Positions 11,863 to 24,655 of a stretch of 64,000 nucleotides of DNA are shown here, piece after piece (the first letter of the stretch is position 1; each line of letters starts with the position of its first letter). The DNA is taken from positions 2,141,675 through 2,205,674 of the forward strand of contig NW_004624882.1 in the NCBI RefSeq assembly GCF_000247695.1, written 5' to 3'. The stretch comes from Heterocephalus glaber (lineage: Eukaryota > Chordata > Mammalia > Rodentia > Bathyergidae). The translations under genes and the position numbers were made by a program. A model generated the notes under the pieces. It ran no database searches, was not told the DNA's origin, and worked only from the letters and a program-made list of their open reading frames with translations.

Positions 11863-12238
11863 TGTATGGTCATTAAATTCACAGCCAAAGCAATGCTAAT
11901 CAGCCATCCCCAGGAGTCCTGATGACCTCTCTCAGCCATTCTCCTTCTCCTGAATCTTTTGCCCTCCTTTGCATTGCTAATGATGACAGTGAAGCCCCTC
12001 TCACGTTCTCCAATTTATTTCCCCTTTCACCCTTTCTACCTTGCCCCAAGAGAGTGTCTACCAATGTCTTCCCTATTCTCTGAGTCAACATCAGGCCACA
12101 TAAGACCACCTTTTGGTTTGGAAAAAAGAAATAAAGCAGTGCCCTTAGAAACTGTGTTTTGAAAAAATATTTCCTTTTGAGAACAGAACAATTGAGATGC
12201 CTTTTTTAAAAGAATACCCTGTTAATCAAGAATTTTTA

Positions 12239-12330
12239 GGGGCTGAGGGCACAGCTCAGTGATAGGGCATATACTTAGCATGTAGAAGACCCTAAGTTCA
12301 AGCCCCAGCACCAAAAAAGAAAAAAGACAA
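12239..12330 (+). mobile_element. ID SINE
   Basis: GGGCTGAGGGCACAGCTCAG followed by AAGTTCAAGCCCCAGCACC and an A-rich tail. Confidence 0.88.
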
Positions 12331-13639
12331 CAAAGAAATTATTCCTGATACCAAACAGCTAGTTATTCAACAGTGAAAGTGACAGGAAATAGGCATTCAA
12401 TTTACTTGTAGAGAGACAATCTCCCTTCAAGACATCTGGTCTACCTGGAACAGCTTGCTGTTGGGCTTTATTCCTGTGCCAATTTCTGCACTACGATTAT
12501 GAATGGTGCAGATGCTGACTCTCTGCAACAGAATAGTCACCAGGGGATATGACTGGCTTCTTCAGGTCTTTATACTCTTCTGTTAAAGTAATTGTCTAGT
12601 ATGTTTTCTAACAGATTGATAGCATTTTCTAAAGAAGAGATTCTCCCCCTCCTCCTTTGTTTCTCGTTAATGTCATAATGGAAGAATCTACTTCCCTGAA
12701 ACATGCTAACACAGCCAGTTTATCCCTTTGTGCCATTCTGGCAGACAAGTACAGATTTGAGTTGCTAGTCTCCCAGCCCTGTCATCTCTCTGTGCCAGAT
12801 ATGTGTGTGGCAGAGGCTGGGGGGAGGTTTCTTTGTCTAGCATGAAACGAATGAGTCTAAAACAAACAAAGAGTGAAGAATGGGATCTTGAAGACCTATG
12901 TGATTTTCAGAAGTTTTAGCTCCAGCCTGGATAATCTCTAAGACTGGTTCTAGATCTTACAGCAATTTATTCATAAGAGACTATATTTCCCAGCCTTGGG
13001 AATCTACAAAATTTGCTCTATTTAGATTCAAATGACATTTGGTCATTTCTGAAAACCAGACATACTTTGAAACACTTGAATGTATTCATGAATAAAAGAA
13101 TCAGGGTCATTAGATCTAGAGCAAGTCCTGTAACTTCTCAGAGACTCAGTTTCCCCACCTGTGAATAGAAATTATAATACATCCCTGCATTAACTAGAAT
13201 TAGCACTTGAAATTGGGCTGCACATGGATGTTAACTCTAAAAGGATTTCTACCACTGTCTTGACCCTTGGCAATATTAGAAAGTTTCAGCCTTTAAGATC
13301 TTTACTTTGAAAGTCAAAATATATGCTTGGATCATTTGAGGTGGGCACCATTGCCTAAAAGTCAAATGCACTGCTACATGATTGCATCAAAGCCCTTAGC
13401 TGTGGTATCTTTTATGCTTTGGGAGCTTGCCAGGGAAAAGGGATGAGGAATTTCCTTAGCAATGCTAAGCGCTTATCTAAAGCTGGTGTCAGGAATCTTC
13501 TATTGGGTTGAATGTTTGATACAGGATAGCAGTGGGGGGTTCTTCTGCTGCAAACTGCAGTAGAGACAGTTCTATGCATTTCTTGGTTGGAATGTAGCAT
13601 CTCAACCATCTGGTCTCATTCCTGGCAACAGAAGTAAGG

Positions 13640-13798
13640 AAAGGCAAGGTACTCATTCCTTCTATAAATAATTTTGGAGTTTCTCCTATATACCATGGAC
13701 TCTTGTAGGCACTGGGAAACAGATCAGGTAAGGAGGCAAGATTCTCCTCTGATAGAAAGTATATTGTAATAAGGGAGGTAGATGGTAAACAACAAATG
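13640..13798 (+). mobile_element. L2 fragment
   Basis: Diverged match to the L2 segment that reads roughly 'ggcactgggaaacagatca...gtaaacaac'; visible as TGTAGGCACTGGGAAACAG and GATGGTAAACAAC. Confidence 0.5.
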
Positions 13799-13817
13799 CA
13801 AATAAGAAAATAGCAGA

Positions 13818-14012
13818 AGCCAGGAATGGTGGTGCATGCCAATGACCTCAGTACTGTGGGAGGCTAAGACTGGAGGATCACAGGTTCAAGCCCAGCCTGG
13901 GCAACTGAAGGATTTAGCAAGACCCTGTCTCAAAAGCCTTGGGAATGTAGCTCAGCTTGATGGTTCTGTGTTCAAACCCCAGTACAGGGAGAGGGAGAGA
14001 GAGAGAAAATAA
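13818..14012 (+). mobile_element. B1-dID composite SINE
   Basis: A 7SL-derived half (GCCAGGAATGGTGGTGCATG ... GACCCTGTCTCAAAA) is joined directly to an ID half (CTTGGGAATGTAGCTCAG ... GTTCAAACCCCAGTAC). The tail is (GA)-rich. Confidence 0.9.
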
Positions 14013-14092
14013 AAGAGCCGATGGAAATGTCCAAATAATTAAAGTTTCTTTGACTGAAAGAGAGGGATCAGGTAGCTACTTAGGATCCAGGG

Positions 14093-14299
14093 GTTAGCAG
14101 GGCACAGTGGCACATACTTGTAATCCCAGCTACTTGGGTGGCAGAGGCGGGAGGATTGCAAGTTCAAGGTCAGCCTGGGTAACTCAGCAAGACTCTGTCT
14201 CAAAATAAAAATAAATTGGTAAATAGAGGACTGGGGATGAATGTCAGTGGTAGAGTGGCCCTGGGTTTGAATTCAGTCACACACACACACACACACACC
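14093..14299 (+). mobile_element. B1-dID composite SINE with a (CA)n tail
   Basis: B1 half (GTAATCCCAGCTACTTGG, GACTCTGTCTCAAAATAAA), linker, ID half (CTGGGGATGAATGTCAGTGG) and then a (CA)n microsatellite at 14278-14298 where the A tail should be. Confidence 0.9.
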
Positions 14300-14779
14300 G
14301 TGGTTTAAACATGTACAACATAAAAGTAACAAGGGTTTTTACTTACTTCTATGCTCATCTCCACTTCCTTCCTCCCTTCTTGGAAGCCACCCCTCTTGAT
14401 GTCTGCTCCTCCCCTCTCTTGCTTGTTCAAGGCCCTCATTCTCGTACTTCCTCTTTCTTATATATCTATGCTTATGCCTTAGGTGACCACATTGAGTTTT
14501 ATGATACTTAACTTCATCTACATGCAACAATTCCCACATATATACCTCTGACCTATATCTCTTAACTCCAGATCACTACTTAACATCTCTATCTAACATC
14601 TAATAGGTACCTTGAACTTCACATATCCTAAAGCCAGTTCCATAGAGAAGACTCTTGCCTGCAGTCTTTTCCAACTGTTAAGGTCAATCCCGTTCTTCTA
14701 GTTGCTTAGTTCCAAAATCCACAAGTCACTGTTGACTTTTTCTCAAAAACTTCACCTCAAATCAATCATTAAATCTTTC

Positions 14780-15118
14780 TGTTCTATTTTAAAAACAGGT
14801 CTACCCCATTTACATGTCTTACCAACTTCATTGCTGCCACCTATGCCCAATTCACTATTTTCTCTCCCTGAATCACCTTAATACCTATCATCTGGTCTGC
14901 TTACACTCAATAGAACTTCTCCTCTCTGCCAGGACAGTTCTTCTAGACATCCGAGAGACCTTTCTTTTATGAAAAATAGAAATATCCCACTCTCCAACAC
15001 TCTTTATTCCTCTGTTTTCATTTTATTGTTCTCCATAGCGCTTCATGTCATTCACTAGTTCCCCTACCAGAATGTAAACTCCATAGGGTGAAGAGAGACC
15101 AATGAATGAATGAACTGT
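14780..15118 (+). mobile_element. L2 fragment
   Basis: Diverged L2 3' style: ACCAGAATGTAAACTCCATA followed by CAATGAATGAATGAACTG. The upstream part is less certain. Confidence 0.5.
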
Positions 15119-15200
15119 GTTGCACAAGTAAAGTGAATTGTTTAGAATCAGAGTGAGGGTCAGAATCCAGTGTTCTTTACACTACATGGTAGAATCCCCT
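15119..15200. mobile_element. MIR fragment (possible)
   Basis: GTTTAGAATCAGAGTGAGGG followed by GAATCCAGTGTTCTTTAC resembles the MIR core in the 'previously lost balance' orientation. Short and diverged. Confidence 0.4.
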
Positions 15201-16747
15201 TCACATCTCAACTAGCACACAATAGATAGCAGACTGTCAGAGGGAGAAGGGGCAACAAGAGGGGAAAGAAGGAAAGCTTCTTGGAGATGGTACTGCTGAG
15301 TCTTAAAAGGGATGTGACATTTAGTGACCCAAAAGGTAAGGACAGGGGTGCAGTGGGTTTTTACGGTGCAGGGCACAATAAAATAAGCTAGTCAGTGGCA
15401 CAAAACAGTGCTGTGTGTGCAGGAGGGGAATGTAGAGCAGAGACAGGGGAGAGATGACGCTTGAGAGGCAGGCAAGGGCCAGGTCATGGACTATAGCTTG
15501 TTGGTCAGTGGGCTTCCAGTTTTCACAGAGAAAAAAAATTGCCCAAAAGCAACTATTTAGAGTAAGATTTTCTGGTGTAAAGAAGACATGCAGACCCCAG
15601 TCCAGAAAGTATCCCCTTTGTCTTCTTTTTCTCCTTCAACTAAGGTACCCTATGGGCTTCAAAAGAGTCTAGTTTGAGAACCACGATGCTAGGGATTGTG
15701 CTAGCTACAAGCAGAAGCTGATCTTGTTGGATAGGTATTTTAACTCAATCCTTCCGAAGGCTACTGGGAGAAGACTGAAAGTAAGAAATCCAGGCAGGAG
15801 TCTATGGAACAAGTAGGAGCAATGGAGAACTGTGTTGGAGATAAAATGATCAAGACTGCATATCTGACTATGGATGGAGTTAGGAAGGGGGGAGTCAAAG
15901 GACCCCCTCCATGGGTCTAAACTGGATGCCTGAGCCATGGGGACGTCCAGCAGATGTCCACAAGATGTCAGGTCTACAAGCCTGAACCCAAAGGGCAGTT
16001 ATGACACATCAACCAGCCACTGAATAAGATGACTTTACTGCAAATGTGAATTCCCCTTCTGTAGAGGGTGGTGGTTGTGAATAATGGAGCCATGCTCTCA
16101 GAGATGGGCATGCATCTAAAGACAGGGAGATTCTTGAGAAATTAGTTAAAAAAAACCACACAACTAATTAACAGTAGTAGAGAAAGGATCCCTGGTTTCC
16201 TTCCTTGCTTGATCTCCATCTTCCTCTTTTTTTTTACCTAATATTCTACAGGAGTGGGAGGGAGGACAAGGAGTTGGAAGTCAAGACAAGATAGTTTTAA
16301 AGATTATTATGTTTATTAGTATTGAGTAAGAGGATGAATCACACTGTACATTTGTATGGTTTGATTTTCCTAAAAGCTTTTATTCCATTAGTCCTGGAAA
16401 TAACCCTGTAAATTAGACAGGAAAGGTATTATTATCCCATTTTAGGGATGACAAAAGGTGAGACTAGAAAAGCTATGTGATGACAATAATTCTTAGTAAG
16501 TACAAGGACTATTATACTATGAGAAGCATTGTTTCCTGATGATAAATGTAGCATCATAAAGGAAACTTTGGAATACAGATTTGTGAAAAAAAAGTCTCAA
16601 GTTCTACTAATATAATTCAATTGTTTTATATTTGATTATCTGCGTAGAGGCTTAACAATTTTAAATGCCATACTGGTTATTAGAAAGAACAGTGGATAAG
16701 GCATTAGGAGTTGAGTTCCATTCCCAAATCTGTACCTAAAAGTGAAC

Positions 16748-16926
16748 CCACCAACCACACTGGGGATTGAATTCCTAGGCACTCTAACACTGAGCTGCAT
16801 CCCCAGACCTTTGCATTTTTTTTTTTTTGAGACAAGGTCTAAATTGCCCAAGAGGGACTCAAAAGTTTTGATCCTCCTGCCTCAGCCTCCCGAGTAACTG
16901 GGTTTTTAGGTATGCACCACTACTTA
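16748..16926 (-). mobile_element. B1-dID composite SINE
   Basis: On the minus strand the B1 half (16926 down to about 16815, with GGAGGCTGAGGCAGGAGGAT) is followed by an ID half (GTCTGGGGATGCAGCTCAG). Both halves are diverged. Confidence 0.87.
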
Positions 16927-17102
16927 ACTTTTCTTAGTGTTGACTTCCTCATCTATAAATTTTATGGGTTAAAATACATTTCCATGATCCCATCCCCTTC
17001 TCATGCACTGTGAATATATAAATGAATCTTTCTGAAGATCAAGAGATGTGTTTTGAGATTCCATTTACTTTAGTAATTCTGTAATCAAGAAAGCTAGGTT
17101 CA

Positions 17103-17250
17103 TGGGCCAGGGATACAGTTCAGAGGTAGAGCACTTGCCTGGAGTGAGTAAGGCCCTGGGTTTGATTTCCAGTACAGAAAAAAGCAAGCAAGAAGAGAAG
17201 AGGAGAGGAGAGGAGAGGAGAGGAGAGGAGAGGAGAAGAAGAAAAGAGAA
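17103..17250 (+). mobile_element. ID SINE with a (GGAGA)n tail
   Basis: ID body (GGGCCAGGGATACAGTTCAG, GGTTTGATTTCCAG), a short A-rich tail and then about eight GGAGA units at 17196-17236 in place of the poly(A) end. Confidence 0.9.
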
Positions 17251-18074
17251 GGCTAGCTTCTATAGGAACAAATTCAAGATCAGATATTTTTATAGTCAAC
17301 TGTATATCTATAAATTAGAAAATTATTAGCTCAACCCCTTAGCATCTGAACTTTATTCAAGGTTAAGAACCACATTGGCTATATACACCTTCCATAGGCC
17401 TTATTAAGTCATCTCATTTCCTTTACGTCCCCACCCTCTGTCACCCATTTTTCTCAGGAACAAACCAAAGTTTGCCAATGCAGGATAATTACTGCTTTCC
17501 CACTGAATGTCCTCTTGTCTGATGAAGTGCAGAAAGGAAAGGGGGAGGAGGTCATTGAAAAGATTCTGCCAGTGTATAATTGTCAGAAGATGAAGTCTTA
17601 CTCTGACATACCTTGTAACAATATTTTGAGTTCTTATGCAACATTCAAAAACCCTGTAAAGCTTCATATTTGCCTGAGACACATTTTAACATTTCAAACT
17701 CATTTTCAAGCTCCTCGATCCAGCCTTACTTTTATGCTGTCTTCTGACACAGTGTTCCTGCCCCCTGGCTCCAGACTAGACCTAAACCAATCAAACCACT
17801 TTGAATAGTAGCACTTCTGTTTGACGGGAGAAATTGCTCTAGTCCCAAAGATCATTGTGAGGGTGAACTTTAAGGGAGACAAATGTACAAAAACAGCTGA
17901 CTTGAGTTGTTCCAGGCATTTGAACTCTTGTTTTATATTAATTTATTATTTTACTTATTAATTCACTCAATATTTTTTTAAACTTCTTCCAAATGCCATC
18001 TACTATGTACGTCCGAGACACGGTGGAGAAGGAATCAAGTCTTATTGGCCTTGATATTTTGGGGGATGGGGCAG

Positions 18075-18264
18075 AAAGCAGTACTGGAGATTGAACCCAG
18101 GGCCTTCCCCATTGAGCTACAACCTCAGCCCTTTTTTCAGTTTTTTATTTTAAGACAAGGTCTCACTAAGTTGCTAAGTTGCCCAGGCTGGACTCTTGAA
18201 CTTGTGATCCACCTGCCTCAGCCTCCCAGAGTGCTGAGATTACAGGTGTGCACCGCCACAGGCC
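18075..18264 (-). mobile_element. B1-dID composite SINE
   Basis: Reverse orientation: ID half at 18085-18135 (GAGATTGAACCCAGGGCC), then a T-rich linker, then the B1 half ending GGTGTGCACCGCCAC. Confidence 0.9.
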
Positions 18265-18814
18265 ACATCACCTTGATATCAAGGCCTGCAGCAGAAACCT
18301 TCTGTTGACTGCTCCACAAGTTTCCTTTCTCTCTTTTTCACCTAGAAATGAAGTCCTTTTGCAGGACCACCAGAGGCTCCACCCCCATCCAGAATCCAGT
18401 CCTCTCTTCCCATCTCACTGTTTCCTGTCTCCAAATGAAGTCACCAAATCTTGAGCTGTAGCTATCACCTGGAAACCATGAGGATGATGGTAATAGAGTA
18501 GAAATTAGACCTTGGCCTTACTTAAAACTGGATTCTAGAACCAATCTACAATGCTGACCTACACATTTTCATTTTCTGAGATAATTAACTGTCTCTTTCT
18601 TTTTTCTTAAGCCAGTGATAACCAGGCATTCTGTTACCCTCACCAAATGCAAGCCTAATTGATCTGGGGGCTACTGACTGGTTGTGGGAGGATGGCATAA
18701 AACCACTTTTCAAATCACCATAGTGTAAGAGATTTAATAACAAGAGTATGAATAACTAGAGTGCAAGCCAGATAATCATGATACCCCACATTCGTATAAT
18801 GCTTGCCTGTTTAG

Positions 18815-18965
18815 AAAGGTTTCTGCACATGTTGTCTCAGGCTTTACAACAATCCTGTAGGGCAGAGATTATTACCTCTAATTTATAAATAATAATACTG
18901 AGGCCCTAGGAGGTTAAGTATTTGCCAGAGATCACACAGCAAGCATGAGAAGCAGCAGTCCACAC
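18815..18965 (+). mobile_element. MIR-type fragment
   Basis: TTTACAACAATCCTGTAGGG, then ATAATACTGAGGCCCTAGG, then GCCAGAGATCACACAGCAAG is the MIR core layout. Confidence 0.65.
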
Positions 18966-19317
18966 ACAGATGCATTCTAATTTTTAATTCACTGAGGTTC
19001 CAACTATACCGTGGCTTCCCAGCTCAGTACAGTGGTTGGAGGGGTGTGTGTGACATGGGTAGGGAGCATCATTTCTGAGCTGGGTCTTGAAGAATGAGCA
19101 GGACTTGCAAAAATCAGCAATATCATGCCAAATACAGAGAACAGGGAGATGGAAGGAATAAGTATTGTAATCAGACTACAAGCCCTAACTGAGAAAAAAA
19201 ACTAAAGATATAAGGGACAAAAAAATGTGAAATCAGGCCTTAAACTTCACAAGGATGGATTTATGTATTTTTTATTTACTTACTTAGTCACCTATTTTAC
19301 TTAGCTACCTATTTTCA

Positions 19318-19472
19318 GTATTTTCACTCTACCACAGAGCTACATCCCAGCCTTTTTGTTTTTTTTGAGACAGCATCTCTCTAAATTGCCCAAGCTGGCC
19401 TCAAACTTGCAGTCCTCCTACCTCAGCCTCCTGGGTGGCTAGAATTACAGGCATCCACCACCACATCCAGCA
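19318..19472 (-). mobile_element. B1-dID composite SINE, diverged
   Basis: Reverse orientation: a short ID remnant (CTACCACAGAGCTACATCCC), a T-rich linker, then a B1 half (TTGAGACAGCATCTC ... ACAGGCATCCACCACC). Confidence 0.82.
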
Positions 19473-19714
19473 AAAGACACCATTTTAGTAGGTAATGAGG
19501 CCTCTTTGGTGACACTAGGATAGACATTGTGGGGGTGCTTCCAATAGGAAATTCAGCTTTATCAACAAGGCTCAGGGTGGATGAAGGCAGAGAAGTGATC
19601 CTGGAGTGCAGAAACCAGTAGCAGGCTATTTTTTTTACAGTGGTCAGTCCAGATGAAAGGTGTGATGGGCCAAACTAGGGCTGAGGCAACCAAGATGGAA
19701 GAGATGGAGAAACA

Positions 19715-19768
19715 AGAGTGTGGTTCAGTGGCAGAGCACTTGCCCAGCATTAGTGAGGCCCTGGGATG
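19715..19768 (+). mobile_element. ID SINE fragment
   Basis: GTGTGGTTCAGTGGCAGAGC followed by AGTGAGGCCCTGGG. The B box and tail are missing. Confidence 0.7.
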
Positions 19769-20153
19769 GTGGAGAAGGGAGGAACCACATGAGAACTCAA
19801 GAATTCAGTAACAGGTTCCTGGGAGGGGTAAGACAGAGAGGATGGGTCCACTGGCTCTTTGGCACCTTCATTAAACTACTTTCCCTTCAGAACTACTCAG
19901 AGGGCTCTTTATGGAGCCATCAGTCCAATGTGCATGTGAGGTGGGACCTGTCCTTCACCCTTCCAGGAGTCATCACCAAAATTTCGGACCCATCTTTTGC
20001 TGTGTTCCGGGCTTTGTGAGACACCAGAATCCACCTCTCACTTGTTATCCCTTAGAGCAGGAAAAGAAGGAAAGAGCTACGATCCCTTTCTTCCCAAGGC
20101 ACAAGCTTCATCTCTCATCAAGAACCATCTTCTCCTCTCTATGGCTTTTTGCC

Positions 20154-20186
20154 ATTATTATTACTATTATTATTATTATTATTATA
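20154..20186. repeat. (TTA)n microsatellite
   Basis: About ten near-perfect TTA/ATT units. Confidence 0.95.
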
Positions 20187-21309
20187 GTTTTCATTCTGGC
20201 TTTCCTTGAGATGCTCGCCATCAATTGGCAGACAGATGTCCTTCTCTATGGTGCTTCCTGTGTCCTGCTGTGTCACTGGCTAGTGACAAGCTCTGGCTAA
20301 GTTGTCAGCTCCCTAATTACAGGACAGTCTAATTACAGTCTTGTTACACTTGCAAGGTATTATTACCAAGGCTCCGTCTGCCATCACCCAGAAGTAATGT
20401 AGCAAAATATTAGCTCAGTCATTAGGAGACTGTTACATGGATTGATGTAAATTCCCCCATGTGTGCTTGGTCTTAGGGATGCCCTTGCATTCTGGGGAGG
20501 GGTGAGCTGAGGGAACCCTGTTGATGAATCGAGTAGAAAACACTAGGGAAGATGAGAGTCAGGAGATGGGAATCAAGAAGGGTCACTATGTTGCACCCTA
20601 TTCCATCCTTGCCCTCTTTCACTTGGAAGAAGGAAGCTTTCATGTTGGTTTGCTGAAGCTAAGAACATCTGGACTCTAGTTATGAGGGTTGTCAATATTA
20701 GCAAATGGAAAGTTGGTGGTATGACGGTTCCACCCTGAAGAAACCAAAGGATGTAAATATTCTATTCCCCTGGAGGGCATTACCCTGTTTGGAGGATGCT
20801 TGGATTCCTTCCAGAATAGAGCTAGGAATGACAGCTTCCACCCATCTGACCCTAGAGTGCTTGCCAGGAAGGCACCAGTTAGGAAGCAAAGAGAAAAAGT
20901 ATCAAGAAGAAGGGAGGGCAGGAAAGGTAAAACTCCCAGTGGCTCATCGGAGGCTGAGCATTAAGACAGAAAGATTACTCGGTGAGAAAAGAAGTGCTGG
21001 GCACTGATTTCTGTTATATTTGAGATCGGCCAATATTGAGATTGCTTTCTTTCTGGCCACATATATGGAACCACTTCCAGATGTGCTTCCTTTTAAGGAT
21101 GACAAACCTGAGGGATATTCTTCTCAGCGCTGGTGCCTGAGAGCTCAGGATGGCCAGGTTCCAGGAGAATAGTTCAGAAAATTACCACAGCCCACAGTGA
21201 CTCCCAGGTGAAAGATATGGCCTTAATCAGAGGGTGTTAACAAGCAGATGAGAATTTTAGACCCTCAGTATGGAATTACTAGCAGAGCTAATAGCTTTTA
21301 GAAAGCATC

Positions 21310-21478
21310 TGGGAGCCAGGCATGGCAACCCATGCAAGAAGATCCGCAACTTTAAGCCCAGCCTAGAAAACTTAATGACTTAGCAAAAACCTATCTCACA
21401 ATAAAAATAAAAAGGAGCTGAGGTTGTAGCTCAGCTATGAAAACCTTGGATTGGGTCTCTAGTGCCACCAAAGAAACA
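21310..21478 (+). mobile_element. B1-dID composite SINE, diverged
   Basis: B1 half with deletions (GAGCCAGGCATGGCAACCC ... CCTATCTCACAATAAAAAT) and an ID half (AGCTGAGGTTGTAGCTCAG). Confidence 0.8.
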
Positions 21479-22509
21479 AAACAAAAGCCTCTGGGGATCT
21501 AGGCATTCTGTCAAGACTTCACAATGTTTGTGTCAAAGGAAATGAGGGTAAAAATGTTCCCACTCACTTACAGGATGGAACGCATACTATACAAAGCAGA
21601 AATTAACTGAACAGTTAGCTGAGGCAGTACAGTACATTCTTTGACGCAATGATTCACTCATTCTTTCAGTCAGTATTTTTTGAGCATTTACTATGGGGAA
21701 AGCATTGTGCAAGAACTGTGGAGACAACACATCTTCACCAAACTTCAACACTCCAGTGGACACCACACTACCACCTTGCCCCTCCTGTCCTACCAAGCAT
21801 ATGAAAATGGACACTCATCAGCCATCAAGTTGAGAGAATTTAAAAAATATTTTAAATTTTGAATTTTATTGCAAATAAAATATGCAGCTTGTTCTTGTGA
21901 TTTAATCCTATTTTTATATAAATACTTATGAGTTGAGTTTCAGCCAATTGGTTGCCATATTGTAATATCATTAAGTTTTGTAAACATTTAATTATACACT
22001 TATTACTTTCAATTTTACAGCTCATTTGCATATTTTCCTCAGGTCTCAAATTATCAACTAGACCCCTGAAAATCTCAAAGGCTCCTGCTAATCGGTCTGT
22101 AAGGGACAGGGTATCCCCAAAGGGTTCTCACACTGTGGAACTTACCTTCTGGGTGGGAGATAAAAAGACTTACTTACCTCTTTATGATAAGAGATAGAAA
22201 GGGAACTTACAGCGTGTCCTATTAGCATTTAACTCAGGACCTAACTTGTCCTGAGAGGAACAAAGTACATATTAGGGGATATTTCCCAGAGCTAAGTGAT
22301 AAGCACTGAGAAATGAAGAATACATGGGAATAAAGAGGAGTCATGTAAGGAAGGCCACGCCAGAAAGAAAGTCAAGCATATGCCATGCCCCCAGGTAAGG
22401 AAGGCCATAGGCTGGACCAGGGACTGATTACAAAGGCTTCAAGGGACAGTGGCAGCTGGTGAGGTCAAAGAGGAGGAGGAGAGCCACAGATCCCCCACAT
22501 TCGTTCAAC

Positions 22510-22720
22510 TGTTCTTAAAAAATTTCTTTTTATGAGTACCTGTTTGCAGTGCTTAACGATTACCTTCCTCGTGGGGAGTTGATGATGTCCACAACACATC
22601 TTAACCCTTTTTACATCCCTTTCCCCTCCTCTCCCTCCTCTCTCTCTGAATCTCTTGGTCCTCCTCTTCTTTTTGGCAAAAGATCTAGCTCCCTGTTTCC
22701 TATTATCAACTCTTCTGTGG
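22510..22720 (-). repeat. L1-like 3' UTR fragment, antisense
   Basis: Shares ordered strings with 52550-52745: TACCTGTTTGCAG, GATTACCTTCCTCGTGGGGA, ACACATCTTAACC, a C/T tract and GGCAAAAGATCTAGCTC. The minus strand is purine-rich and ends A-rich, as L1 3' UTRs do. Dispersed repeat status is clear; the L1 label is inference. Confidence 0.6.
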
Positions 22721-22939
22721 AGTGACTTTTCCAAGCAGCAATGACATGTCTGCTCCCAAGAGCCCCAGGGTGCGTGGCCAAGGTGGGAGAGAGAGAACGA
22801 GGAAAGGAGCGAACAGAGCCGACTCCTCTGCTCTAATCCACATGGCATGGCCACAGCAAACACCCCATGCGAGCAGGGATTCAGCCCAACATATTCGGAA
22901 GAGTGGCTATGCTCCCTAGCCACTACCTGCCACCTGCGA

Positions 22940-23258
22940 GTCTTTCTCTAGGAGCAAGTTGCCACTCAGGGGCATCTGGCAGTACTTTAAAAGTTTTCCA
23001 AGCTGGACATGATGGCACCTGCCTGTAATCCCAGCACTCTGGGAGGCTGAGGCAGGAGAGTCACAAGTCCGAGCCCAGCCCAAGCAATTTAGTGACTCAG
23101 CGAGAACTTGTCTTAGAAAAAAGAAATAGTTCTTGTTGTCATATCTGGGAAGAAGAGTTACAAGTGGACTCTAGTGGGTTGAGACCAAAGATGCTGCTAA
23201 GCATACTGCAATGGACGGCACAGCTCCTACACCCAGGTGTCAAGGCTGAGAAACCCTG
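22940..23258 (+). mobile_element. MER5A-like hAT-Charlie relic, split by a B1 SINE
   Basis: Left part GTTGCCACTCAGGGGCATCT and right part TTGTTGTCATATCTGGGAAG ... GATGCTGCTAAGCATACTGC ... GGCTGAGAAACCCTG follow the MER5A layout, with a B1 SINE between them. Confidence 0.75.
22999..23128 (+). mobile_element. B1 SINE inserted in a MER5A relic
   Basis: GCTGGACATGATGGCACC, CCTGTAATCCCAGCACTC, GGAGGCTGAGGCAGGAGA, AGTGACTCAGCGAGAACTTG and an A-rich tail. No ID half. Confidence 0.9.
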
Positions 23259-24299
23259 ATAGAGGACTATGGTACAGACTCAAGAACAATGTGGAGACTG
23301 AAAGCTGGAAGCCTAGCGCTTTCTTTTGCCATGATGAGAGCTGCTAGAGTGCAGGAGACAAATGGAAGGAACCAGGAAGAGGAATAGTTAAAAGAAAATC
23401 AGGCTATAACTTGTTTATGCTCTTTGGGTGCATTTCAGCAAGACTACTGGGAAAATGGGATAAACTGTAAAGAATAAAGGGGTGGGGGGTGGGAGCAGTT
23501 CTCACCCAGCATAAAGGCAGGTACTCTTTATACAGTTGTGCAGAATGTGCAATGGACAACTTCAGAGGGTACCATTCATATAATATTGATAAATTTATAT
23601 ATGAACTCTGAAAATTTTCTGAAACATAACACTAAAGTGTTTTAGAAAATAAAGTCTTTTTTTTCTAATCTCATCAAGATGATAGTTGCTTAGAGATGAT
23701 AGCTGTCATATTAAGGCTTTCTGATCATTAACCATAGACCTCTATACACTTTCATTTGAGGGCCCTGACCCGGTAGACCTTGTCCTGTGTCAGGGGTTTA
23801 GAAGTATCCGTATACTTTCCAGAGTAGTGGTTGGCTTCTGAGCTCTGGCACTGGCAATATTCCTGGAATCTCTGCATTATTAGCTGACACAACACTCTTC
23901 ACAGAACTCATGAGAGAAGCTCCATTTTCTCCCCTTCCTCCATTTCCCAGCACCTCTCATAGTGGAGTGTGGGCACAGGGGTGATTGGACACTGTGAAAT
24001 GTGCATGGAAGTGCTGGCTTAGCCCACCCAACCCTTCTGCATACAATTTTCCACTCTGTCTTTTCCCATTTGTCCAAAGAGAAATCCAAGGGCCTACAGA
24101 AGGATGTAGCCAGGAAGTGACTCCTCTCTGGGTCTCTGGGTGAACTCATAGAGCCCTGAGCAGCCCACTATGCACTGGAGCACCAGGGAACATCTTTTAT
24201 ATGAGTCTTTCACAGATTTTAGGTTGTTTGGTGGAACAGTTATGCTGCCCCTCTTGGTGTATTGTTGAGAGGCAAATTATAAGCATCAAGTCTATGGGG

Positions 24300-24465
24300 C
24301 AGTGATACAATATACTGTTTAATGCCACAGAACCTGGATCCACAGTACCTGTGTTTGTACACTATTCCCGCTACTTTTTAGCTGGGAGAACTTGGACTAA
24401 TTTACTTAAAAGTGTGCCTCAGTTTCCACACATAAAAATGGTAGCAAAGTATAAATAATTTAAAG
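24300..24465 (+). mobile_element. MIR fragment
   Basis: CTGGGAGAACTTGGACTAAT followed by TGTGCCTCAGTTTCCACACA is the MIR core in its usual order. Confidence 0.6.
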
Positions 24466-24469
24466 AGCG

Positions 24470-24655
24470 AAAGGAAAGATAGGTAATAGGAAACAGGGAG
24501 ACAGATGTTGGGAACGAGAAGGGGATCTTGACGTGGAGTAGGGAGGGAAGAGAAAGGAAGGGGGAGAAAAATTAAGACATATTATGTACATGTACCTACT
24601 CCCCACAATGAATGCAATCAATATGTACTATAAACAGATACTCATAAAAATGGTG
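24470..24655 (+). repeat. L1-like 3' UTR fragment, sense
   Basis: A purine tract (GGAGGGAAGAGAAAGGAAGG), then AAAATTAAGACATATTATGT, then TACTCCCCACAATGAATGCA, ending ACTCATAAAAATGG. It is the reverse complement style of the copies at 22510 and 52550. Confidence 0.55.

Noticed and set aside
22465..22923. 152-codon minus-strand open frame
   Set aside because: It overlaps an L1-like 3' UTR fragment and has no recognisable domain; basic, low-complexity stretches come from the pyrimidine tract.
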